This document shows, one piece after another, positions 1 to 5,134 of a stretch of DNA of 5,134 bases (its first letter is position 1; every line of letters starts with the position of its first letter). The stretch covers positions 1-5,134 of the forward strand of contig CAYZJD010000337.1 in assembly GCA_964478455.1 (NCBI GenBank), written 5' to 3'. The notes under the pieces are model-generated. The model was not told the origin of the DNA. It saw nothing but the letters and a program-made list of their open reading frames with translations, and made no database searches. This stretch comes from CAYZJD01 sp964478455 (GTDB taxonomy: Bacteria; Acidobacteriota; Terriglobia; Bryobacterales; Bryobacteraceae). A program made the translations under genes and the position numbers.

Positions 1-1085
1 TCAAGTACCGCATCGACGGCGTGCTGCACTACGCCATGCCGCCCATCGCCAAGGACTGGCACTCCACCATCCTCAGCCGCATCAAGGTGATGAGCGAGCT
101 GGACATCGCCGAGCGCCGCGTCCCGCAGGACGGCCGCTTCCGCGTGCGTTACAAGAACCGGCTCATCGACTTCCGCGTCTCCATCATGCCCACCATCTAC
201 GGCGAGGATGCCGTCCTTCGCGTCCTCGACAAGGAGTCGATGAGCGAGAAGTTCGCCAAGCTCACGCTCGATGTCGTCGGCTTTTCGGAAACCGACCTGG
301 CGGAATTCCGCCGCTACATCAAAGAGCCTTACGGCATGGTTCTCGTCACCGGGCCCACCGGCTCCGGCAAGACCACCACGCTGTACGCCGCCCTCAGCGA
401 GATCAAGAACGACGAGGACAAGATCGTCACCATCGAAGACCCGGTCGAGTACCAGATCAAGGGCATCACCCAGATCCCGGTGAACGAGAAGAAAGGTCTC
501 ACCTTCGCCCGCGGCCTGCGTTCCATCCTTCGCCACGACCCCGACAAGATCATGGTGGGGGAGATCCGCGACCAGGAGACGGCCCAGATCGCTATCAACG
601 CCGCCCTCACGGGCCACCTGGTCTTCACCACCGTGCACGCTAACAACGTGCTCGACGTGATCGGCCGCTTCCTCAACATGGGCGTCGAGCCGTACAATTT
701 CGTTTCCTCGCTCAACTGCATCCTCGCCCAGCGGCTGGTGCGCGTCATCTGCAACTTCTGCAAGCGGCCGGCCGAGCATCCCGACTCCTACCTCGTGGAG
801 AGTGGCCTCGACCCCGCGGTGTGGCGCAACCAGACCTTCTATGAGGGGGCCGGCTGCTTCGAGTGTGGCGGCACGGGTTTTCGCGGCCGCACCGCCATCC
901 ACGAGCTGCTCGACCTGAGCGAGCGCATCCGCGAGATGATTCTCGACAAGCGCCCCACCTCCGAAATCAAGCGCGTCGCCCGAGAAGAGGGGATGACGTT
1001 CCTGCGGGAGGCGGCCGTCGAGAAGGCGCGGCTCGGCATTACAACCCTGCGCGAGATCAACAAGGTGACGTTCATCGAGGCCTGA
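1..1085 (+). CDS. gspE: GspE/PilB-family secretion/assembly ATPase, 5'-truncated by the window
   Basis: This is the hexameric cytoplasmic ATPase that drives pseudopilus or pilus assembly at the inner membrane. The reading frame is open from base 3 and its start lies upstream; 360 residues are visible (numbered here from base 3). They cover the end of the N-terminal domain (RIDGVL, SRIKVM, RRVPQDGR, the arginine-bearing region) and the whole RecA-like domain: Walker A GPTGSGKT at 117-124, Asp box TIEDPVEY from 143, Walker B region DKIMVGEIRD at 181-190, and His box around H205-H212. A zinc-type tetracysteine follows: C250/C253 and C285/C288. The family norm is roughly 550-600 residues, so about a third is missing. 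The tetracysteine and the absence of a PilT-type AIRNLIRE motif favour an assembly ATPase over a retraction ATPase. GspE and PilB cannot be separated firmly by sequence alone; the symbol is provisional. It ends 10 bases before the PilM-like gene. Confidence 0.95.
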   Translation, partial: KYRIDGVLHYAMPPIAKDWHSTILSRIKVMSELDIAERRVPQDGRFRVRYKNRLIDFRVSIMPTIYGEDAVLRVLDKESMSEKFAKLTLDVVGFSETDLAEFRRYIKEPYGMVLVTGPTGSGKTTTLYAALSEIKNDEDKIVTIEDPVEYQIKGITQIPVNEKKGLTFARGLRSILRHDPDKIMVGEIRDQETAQIAINAALTGHLVFTTVHANNVLDVIGRFLNMGVEPYNFVSSLNCILAQRLVRVICNFCKRPAEHPDSYLVESGLDPAVWRNQTFYEGAGCFECGGTGFRGRTAIHELLDLSERIREMILDKRPTSEIKRVAREEGMTFLREAAVEKARLGITTLREINKVTFIEA

Positions 1086-1095
1086 TCCGACCGCC

Positions 1096-1992
1096 ATGCC
1101 AAGCCTGCTCAAATCCTTCTCCGGCCTCCTCAAAGATCCACCGCCGGCTTACGCCTTCGAACTATCGGCCGGGCACATGGCCGTGACGCGGACCCATAAG
1201 GGACCGGAGATGCAACTGCGGCAACTCGAGCCGGACACAATCGTGGTCTCACCCCTCCGCGACAACGTGCTGCGGCCGGAGGCGCTCGCCGCCCAGATCC
1301 GCGCCGCCGTCCCCCCGAACGGTGGACGCAAGCGCCGCACCGCCGCGCTGATCCTCCCCGATTACTGCGTCCGCGTCGCCGTTCTGGATTTCGACGCCTT
1401 CCCTTCCGATCCGAAGGAGCAGCTTTCTCTCATCCGCTTCCGGCTGAAGAAGACTCTCCCATTCGACGTCGAGTCGGCCGCCCTCGGCTACCACGTTCAG
1501 CACGGCGCCGGCGGCAAGAGAGTGGACGTCGCCGTGGCTGTTGCGCCGCTGGAAATCATCGCCCGTTACGAAGCGCCGTTCCGCGCCTGCAATTTCCACG
1601 TTGGCATGGTCACCACCTCCGCTCTGGCGGCGTTCGAGCTGGTTCCGCCCGCGGGCGCGAAACTACTCGTCAAACGAAGCGGCGCCATCCTCAGTATCGC
1701 CGCGTCGCAGACGGGCGTCCTCAAGCTGGTTCGCTCGCTGGAGCTGAGCGACTCGAGCCTGGATGAGATGCTCGGCCACCTCCATCCGACGCTCGCCTTT
1801 GTCGAGGACCAGCTTGGAGCGCGGCCCGCCGTGCTCCTGCTCTGCGGCTTTGGCTCGTCCTTCCAGGAGGCGCAAATCCGCCTTGGCGTCGAGCTGGACC
1901 TGGCGGTCGAGCCGCTCCAGTCGCGCTTCGGCCCGGCCGGCGAGTTCAACGCCGGCTTGCTCGGATACCTGGAATCCCTCAAGGAGTTTTGA
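1096..1992 (+). CDS. pilM: PilM/GspL-like actin-fold protein of the inner-membrane platform
   Basis: The 298-residue soluble protein resembles PilM, the cytoplasmic actin-like protein that binds the N-terminal tail of PilN and bridges to the ATPase; the cytoplasmic domain of GspL plays this role in T2SS. The best evidence is the block ALILPDYCVRVAVLDF at 84-99 followed by RFRLKKTLPFDVESAALGY at 114-132, matching the PilM pattern of a strand pair and then a helix ending in 'LPF'. No membrane segment is seen. It is shorter than typical PilM (about 350). The usual phosphate-binding loops (Asp-Ile-Gly-Ser-like at the N-terminus, Asp-Ile-Gly-like mid-protein) appear replaced by ELSAGHM (22-28) and KRSGAIL (193-199), so ATP binding is doubtful. 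The start ATG at 1096 has only a distant GAGG (1077-1080), suggesting coupling to the preceding gene. M28 (base 1177) is a less likely start because the family fold begins before it. Confidence 0.8.
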   Translation: MPSLLKSFSGLLKDPPPAYAFELSAGHMAVTRTHKGPEMQLRQLEPDTIVVSPLRDNVLRPEALAAQIRAAVPPNGGRKRRTAALILPDYCVRVAVLDFDAFPSDPKEQLSLIRFRLKKTLPFDVESAALGYHVQHGAGGKRVDVAVAVAPLEIIARYEAPFRACNFHVGMVTTSALAAFELVPPAGAKLLVKRSGAILSIAASQTGVLKLVRSLELSDSSLDEMLGHLHPTLAFVEDQLGARPAVLLLCGFGSSFQEAQIRLGVELDLAVEPLQSRFGPAGEFNAGLLGYLESLKEF

Positions 1993-1999
1993 CCCGGCG

Positions 2000-2566
2000 A
2001 TGCGCGTTCCCATCAACCTGTCGAGCGAGCCGTTCCGGCGCGACCGCGCGATTCTGGTGGCCTCGGCGGCGGTCGGGCTGCTGATGGTCGCCTCGCTCGC
2101 GATGTTCATCGTGCTCGCCGTTTACCAGCGTGGCGAAGAGGCGGAAACCCGGCAGGCCATCGACGAGCTCCAGCGCCGCCTGCGAACGATCGACGCCGAG
2201 CAGGCGGGCCTCGAGGCCGAGCTCCGCAAGCCGGCCAACGCTGAGGTGCTCGATCGCGTGCTCTTCATCAACACCCTGCTTTATCGCAAGGGGATCAGTT
2301 GGACGAGGATCTTCTCCGACCTCGAGCATGTGGTGCCGCACAATGTGCGCGTGATCTCGGTGCGCCCGCAGGTCAACGCGCAGAACGAAGTGCTCCTCGA
2401 CATGGTGGTCGGCGCTCAGTCGCAGGCGCCCGTCATCGACATGCTGAAGCGGCTGGAGAGCTCGCCGTTGTTTGGGGAGACCGCAGTGCACAACTGGCTG
2501 CCTCCGGCGCAGCAGGAACCTTTGTTCCGTTACAGGATCAGCGTGAATTATGCCCAGGCGCTCTGA
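2000..2566 (+). CDS. pilN: PilN-like bitopic inner-membrane protein
   Basis: The 188-residue protein fits PilN (equivalent to the membrane and periplasmic part of GspL). It starts with a short cytoplasmic tail, VPINLSSEPFRRDR at 3-16, a variant of the PilN 'INLLP' motif that docks into PilM. Next come a transmembrane helix at about 18-42, a predicted coiled coil with alternating charged and hydrophobic residues at about 44-77, and a periplasmic ferredoxin-like domain. The signature ISWTRIFSDLEHVVPHNVRV at 99-118 is typical of the family. ATG 2000 is chosen because it yields the motif at the very N-terminus, although the frame is open further upstream inside the PilM gene. An AGGAG lies at 1982-1986, 13 bases before the start, at the end of the PilM gene. 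The gap to PilM is 7 bases, and the 3' end overlaps the next gene by 17 bases. Confidence 0.86.
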   Translation: MRVPINLSSEPFRRDRAILVASAAVGLLMVASLAMFIVLAVYQRGEEAETRQAIDELQRRLRTIDAEQAGLEAELRKPANAEVLDRVLFINTLLYRKGISWTRIFSDLEHVVPHNVRVISVRPQVNAQNEVLLDMVVGAQSQAPVIDMLKRLESSPLFGETAVHNWLPPAQQEPLFRYRISVNYAQAL

Positions 2567-3158
2567 CCTCCGCGGCGCTATAGCGCGCTTCGCCGCACGG
2601 CTCGGCAAGGACCCGCGCCTGGCCGTCCGCGCCGCGCTCGGCCTTCTGCTGGTGGCCAATCTCGTCGCCGCAGCGGCTGTCTTCAGACCCTGGGGCGGCT
2701 CCCCGGAAGAGCTCCAACGCCAGCTTGCCGGGCTCCGTGCGGAAGCGGCCCGCCGCAGCGCCGCCGTCGAGCGCCTGCGCGCTCTCGCGGGAAAGGTCGA
2801 GCGTGCCCGGGTGGAGTCCGATCGCTTCTTCGAACAGTACTTCCTTGATCGCCGGACCACTTACTCGGCCGTCGTCGCCGAGCTCACCGAAATCGCCCAG
2901 AAGAGCGGCCTCAGGCCCAAGGAGCATTCCGTCGCCGTCGAGCCGGTCGAAGGCAGCGAGGCCTTCACCATGCTCAGCATCACCGGCCATTATGAGGGCG
3001 CTTACGCCGACTTGATCGAATTCGTGAACATGCTCGACCGCTCCCCGCGCTTCCTCACCCTCGAGATTCTCCAGGCCACGCCGCAGCAGGGGAGCGGCGC
3101 TTTGAACATCAACCTCAAGCTCAACGCCTTCGTTCGCGAGGAGGGACAGGTCCAGTGA
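2550..3158 (+). CDS. pilO: PilO/GspM-like bitopic inner-membrane protein
   Basis: The 202-residue protein has the PilO/GspM architecture: a basic cytoplasmic N-terminus (1-24), one transmembrane helix (about 25-46), a coiled coil rich in Arg/Glu/Ala (about 52-92), and a periplasmic ferredoxin-like domain. Within that domain the block GHYEGAYADLIEFVNMLDRS (146-165), followed by PRFLTLEILQ, matches the PilO pattern in which a Gly-Tyr turn leads into a helix and then a 'pR' strand. PilO pairs with PilN in the periplasm and aligns the platform with the secretin. It starts within the last 17 bases of the PilN gene; a weak AGGA at 2534-2537 precedes the ATG by 12 bases, so translation is probably coupled. 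Its stop overlaps the next start (GTGA at 3155-3158). GspM is the alternative name if the system is a T2SS. Confidence 0.84.
   Translation: MPRRSDLRGAIARFAARLGKDPRLAVRAALGLLLVANLVAAAAVFRPWGGSPEELQRQLAGLRAEAARRSAAVERLRALAGKVERARVESDRFFEQYFLDRRTTYSAVVAELTEIAQKSGLRPKEHSVAVEPVEGSEAFTMLSITGHYEGAYADLIEFVNMLDRSPRFLTLEILQATPQQGSGALNINLKLNAFVREEGQVQ
3139..3144 (+). promoter_or_regulatory. Strong Shine-Dalgarno AGGAGG before a GTG start
   Basis: A full AGGAGG sits 10 bases upstream of the GTG at 3155, inside the last codons of the PilO gene. It is the best ribosome-binding site in the window and supports the choice of GTG, since the frame has no ATG near the anchor helix. Confidence 0.65.
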
Positions 3159-3871
3159 AGGTCGGAGCGGAACCGAAGAGACTGGGCATCCTGGCCGTGC
3201 TTGCGGTGGCCGCCGGCTACCTCGTGTACAACAACGTCTTCTCCGCCGGCCCGGCTTCTTCCCCCGAGCCTGCCCCTGCGGCTGCCCGTACGGCCGCGCC
3301 AGCTTCAGCCGACGTCCCTGCTGCGGAAACCCGGGGACAGCTTCCCCGGCCTGAACGGCGCGCTGCGGCGCGCGCATCCTTGCAAGAGTTTCGACCGTCG
3401 CTGCGGCCGCGCCGCGGCGAAACCCGCGACCCAGGCGCCATTGACCCGACGCTGCGCCTTGACCTGCTGGCCCGGCTCCAGCAGGTCCTTGTCGAAGGCG
3501 GCGAGCGGACGCTCTTCGAGTTCTCCGCCGCTCCGCTGCCGCCGACCCCTGAGCCGAAGATCATCCCTAAGCCGGTTGCGACTTCCTCCGCCGACGCCGG
3601 GGCCGGCGAGGAAGCCAAGCCGGCCCAAACCGCCCCTTCGACTCCCCCACCGCCGCCGATCCCGCTGAAGTTCTTCGGCTACACCACCCAGGCCCGGCTT
3701 GGCGTCAAGCGCGCCTTCTTCCTCGACGGCGACGAAATCCTCGTGGCCTCCGAGGGCGAGGTGGTCAAGAAGAGGTATCGTGTTGTTAGAGTCGGTCTGA
3801 ATTCCGTCGTCGTCGAGGACACGGAGCACAAGCATGAGCAGACGCTGCCGCTCGAGCCCCAGGCCACCTGA
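3155..3871 (+). CDS. GspC/PilP-like inner-membrane-anchored periplasmic protein
   Basis: The 238-residue protein occupies the slot after PilO where PilP (T4P) or GspC (T2SS) is expected, the partner that reaches the secretin. Visible parts in order: a basic start (KVGAEPKR), a transmembrane anchor at about 10-25, an Ala/Pro-rich linker (30-65), a central block IDPTLRLDLLARLQQVLVEG (96-115) ending in GERTLFEF (116-123), a second Pro-rich linker (126-170, including PPPPP), and a C-terminal beta-rich domain (171-234). That domain contains LKFFGYT, the hydrophobic run RAFFLDGDEILVASEGE, and RYRVVRVGLNSVVVED, resembling the GspC homology region or PilP beta-domain. There is no cysteine anywhere, so it cannot be a PilP-type lipoprotein; the anchor favours GspC-like topology. 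The GTG start overlaps the PilO stop by 4 bases behind a strong AGGAGG. No gene symbol is given because the PilP/GspC choice is unresolved. Confidence 0.7.
   Translation: MKVGAEPKRLGILAVLAVAAGYLVYNNVFSAGPASSPEPAPAAARTAAPASADVPAAETRGQLPRPERRAAARASLQEFRPSLRPRRGETRDPGAIDPTLRLDLLARLQQVLVEGGERTLFEFSAAPLPPTPEPKIIPKPVATSSADAGAGEEAKPAQTAPSTPPPPPIPLKFFGYTTQARLGVKRAFFLDGDEILVASEGEVVKKRYRVVRVGLNSVVVEDTEHKHEQTLPLEPQAT
3823..3826 (+). promoter_or_regulatory. Shine-Dalgarno GGAG inside the upstream gene, setting the ATG 3834 start
   Basis: GGAG lies 7 bases before ATG 3834, a good spacing. It falls within the last codons of the GspC/PilP-like gene and supports initiation there, giving a 38-base overlap. 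No other ATG, GTG or TTG occurs in this frame between 3834 and the hydrophobic helix. Confidence 0.55.
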
Positions 3872-5134
3872 ATCTCCCGTTCGCCCACCAGCCCCCCGGC
3901 GCGCGGGCGAGTCCGGCTTCGCGCTGCTCTTTCTTTTCTTGCTGGCGGCCTTCGCCGCCATCGCGCTTTATCGCGAGATTCCCCGCGTCGCCTTTGAAGG
4001 CCAGCGCATCCGTGAGCAGGACCTCATTGACCGCGGCGAGCAGTATCGCCGCGCCGTCCAGCTTTACGTCCGCAAGCTCAAGCGATATCCGCCGACTGTC
4101 GAGGCGCTCGAGAACACGAACAACGTGCGGTTCCTCCGCAAGCGTTACAAGGACCCGATGACCGGCCAGGAGGAGTGGCGGCTTATCCATGTCGGCCCCG
4201 GAGGCGTCTTCCTCGATTCCCTCGTTCACAAGCCCCCTGGCGCCGAAAAGAAGGAGGAATCCGGCGGCCAGAACACCTTCATCACCGAAGGCCCCGCCAT
4301 CGGCTCGATGATTGAAACAGGCTCTGCCTCGGCGCTGCCCGCGGCCCTGCGGCTGCGCCGCCCCAGCGAAGGCGGCGCGCCTCTGCCAGGAGCGGAGGGA
4401 AGCCCGCTCGGCGGGCCGCCTGCGCCCGGGCAGCCCGCACAGCCGCAAGCCGAAGCGGAGGAAGGAACGGAAGAGGAAACTCTCGAGGCAGAGGAAGCGG
4501 TCGAACCCGAAGAACAGCAGCAGCCCGGCATGGCGCCGGTGCCCTTCGCGCCGATCCAACCCGGGCAGCAGGCTCTTCCCGTGGGGCAGCCCTCCCCCTT
4601 TCAGACCATACAACCTGGCCAATTGTCTCCTTTCCAGCCACAGGTGCCCGGGCAGCCGTATCCGTTCCCGCGTCCGCCCGGCTCGACGATGCCGGGTCAG
4701 CAGCAGTCACCATTCCCGCCGCAGCCCGTCCCGGGTCTGCCTGTCCCCTACTCCCAGCCGTTGCAGCAGTCAGGCTTCCAGCCGCCCAGCCTCCAGCAGC
4801 CAGGCGGGCCGGTGTTCGGCGGCATCCAGCCATCGCCCGGAGCCCCGTTCATCGGCGGCGCAGGTCCTCCGCCGGGCCAGCCGGGCACATTCCCAATGTC
4901 GGGCCAGAACCCCGCTGCCGCCCTCATCCAGCGGGCGCTTACAACGCCCAATCCCCGCGCCTTTGAACAATTCCAGCGGCAGGCCGGCGCTGGGCCCGCC
5001 GGCGGCCCACAGATCGGCGGAGGCATCGCCGGCGTCGCCTCCAAGCTCGAAGCCGAAGGCATCAAGCGCTACGAGGACCGCAGCAAGTACAACGAGTGGG
5101 AGTTCGTCTACGACCTCAAGAAGGACCCGATGGC
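3834..5134 (+). CDS. Large prepilin-like (GspG-related) protein with Pro/Gln-rich insert, 3'-truncated
   Basis: The frame is open from ATG 3834 to the window end (433 residues visible, no stop). A 28-residue Arg/Pro-rich leader ends in RRAGESG, followed by the helix FALLFLFLLAAFAAIALY (29-46), which resembles a class III prepilin N-terminus with cleavage after G28. Mature position 5 is Phe, not the usual Glu. An amphipathic helix (EQDLIDRGEQYRRAVQLYVR, 61-80) leads to KRYPPTVEALE and RFLRKRYKDPMTG (99-111), recalling the GspG 'YP...' and 'DPWG' regions. Then come an extended segment, an acidic stretch (about 203-230), a Pro/Gln-rich tract with six PGQ motifs (about 198-360), and a second ordered-looking segment, SKLEAEGIKRYEDRS (403-417) with KYNEWEFVYDLKKD (418-431). 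From memory, similar proteins with both conserved segments sit in acidobacterial T2SS-like operons, annotated only as 'type II secretion system protein'. Its role is probably as a pseudopilin or a platform-anchored accessory. Opposite-strand frames across it are high-GC shadows. Confidence 0.78.
   Translation, partial: MSRRCRSSPRPPESPVRPPAPRRAGESGFALLFLFLLAAFAAIALYREIPRVAFEGQRIREQDLIDRGEQYRRAVQLYVRKLKRYPPTVEALENTNNVRFLRKRYKDPMTGQEEWRLIHVGPGGVFLDSLVHKPPGAEKKEESGGQNTFITEGPAIGSMIETGSASALPAALRLRRPSEGGAPLPGAEGSPLGGPPAPGQPAQPQAEAEEGTEEETLEAEEAVEPEEQQQPGMAPVPFAPIQPGQQALPVGQPSPFQTIQPGQLSPFQPQVPGQPYPFPRPPGSTMPGQQQSPFPPQPVPGLPVPYSQPLQQSGFQPPSLQQPGGPVFGGIQPSPGAPFIGGAGPPPGQPGTFPMSGQNPAAALIQRALTTPNPRAFEQFQRQAGAGPAGGPQIGGGIAGVASKLEAEGIKRYEDRSKYNEWEFVYDLKKDPM
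3915..3920 (+). other. Probable prepilin peptidase cleavage site (Gly28/Phe29)
   Basis: The codons GGC-TTC encode the Gly-Phe junction at the start of the hydrophobic helix, preceded by RRAGES. In class III signal peptides, prepilin peptidase (PilD/GspO) cuts between Gly and an aromatic residue and methylates the new N-terminus. The missing Glu at +5 makes cleavage plausible rather than certain, as the motif could instead act as a plain signal anchor. Confidence 0.5.
4425..4880 (+). repeat. Low-complexity Pro/Gln-rich coding tract with six PGQ motifs
   Basis: PGQ is encoded at 4425, 4560, 4614, 4647, 4692 and 4872, with SPF near three of them (4593, 4626, 4707). Spacing is irregular (135, 54, 33, 45 and 180 bases), so this is degenerate compositional repetition rather than a tandem array. 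It interrupts the prepilin-like gene in frame and probably encodes a disordered periplasmic linker. Confidence 0.6.

Noticed and set aside
1..1085. The ATPase as a PilT-type retraction motor
   Set aside because: It has the tetracysteine of assembly ATPases and the RRVPQDGR N-domain pattern, lacks the AIRNLIRE motif of PilT, and is followed by assembly-platform genes.
1086..1095. A promoter or terminator between the ATPase and PilM genes
   Set aside because: The gap is only 10 bases and shows no hairpin or T-run; the other junctions are as tight or overlapping, so no internal transcription signal can be supported.
863..1186. A + strand open frame bridging the ATPase and PilM genes
   Set aside because: Its product is His/Arg/Pro-rich shadow sequence in another frame of two real genes, with no independent support.
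1763..1999. Upstream extension of the PilN frame into the PilM gene
   Set aside because: The extension translates to Arg/Ser-rich sequence and would bury the PilN N-terminal INL motif; ATG 2000 fits the family.
1979..3377. Long minus-strand open frames at 1979-2860 and 2538-3377
   Set aside because: They lie antisense to well-supported PilN/PilO genes, have Arg/Ala-rich composition typical of high-GC shadow frames, and show no recognisable domain.
4425..4880. Tandem repeat or CRISPR-like array
   Set aside because: The repeated PGQ units are three codons with irregular spacing and synonymous variation, so they reflect protein composition rather than DNA repeats.
3786..5065. Minus-strand open frames at 3786-4622, 4282-4833 and 4748-5065
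   Set aside because: They cover the prepilin-like gene, whose + strand frame is open throughout and carries recognisable motifs; the opposite frames are low-complexity and unrecognisable.

Overview
The window is a gap-free stretch of high-GC bacterial DNA in which every gene reads on the + strand. It carries six tightly packed genes that look like one operon for a type IV filament-family machine (type II secretion system, T2SS, or type IV pilus, T4P). The dense coding, strong G/C preference at third codon positions, gene order and the style of the last two proteins (a GspC/PilP-like protein with a conserved central block, and a large prepilin-like protein with a Pro/Gln-rich insert) suggest an Acidobacteriota genome, perhaps of the Bryobacterales/Solibacter type. 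That assignment is inference from remembered family resemblance; there is no rRNA or other phylogenetic marker here.

Layout: (1) 1-1085, C-terminal 360 residues of a GspE/PilB secretion ATPase whose start lies upstream of the window; (2) 1096-1992, a PilM/GspL-like actin-fold cytoplasmic protein with degenerate nucleotide-binding motifs; (3) 2000-2566, PilN-like bitopic protein; (4) 2550-3158, PilO/GspM-like bitopic protein; (5) 3155-3871, a GspC/PilP-like protein with an N-terminal membrane anchor and a C-terminal beta-rich domain; (6) 3834 to beyond the end, a prepilin-like (GspG-related) protein of at least 433 residues. Gaps are 10 and 7 bases, and the later junctions overlap by 17, 4 and 38 bases, so translational coupling is likely. 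No promoter, terminator, RNA gene, mobile element or CRISPR array is visible.

Working together: the ATPase would power filament assembly from the cytoplasm. PilM, PilN, PilO and the GspC/PilP-like protein would form the inner-membrane alignment complex that links the ATPase to the outer-membrane secretin. The last protein has an N-terminal leader and hydrophobic helix like those of pseudopilins. The set mixes T4P-style modules (separate PilM and PilN, a small PilO) with T2SS-style ones (a membrane-anchored GspC-like protein with no lipobox, a GspG-like N-terminal domain), so whether it secretes proteins or builds a pilus cannot be settled from this window. The most unusual item is the last gene: it starts inside its neighbour, has a long Arg/Pro-rich leader, lacks the usual Glu at mature position 5, and has an acidic then Pro/Gln-rich insert of roughly 200 residues before a second conserved segment.
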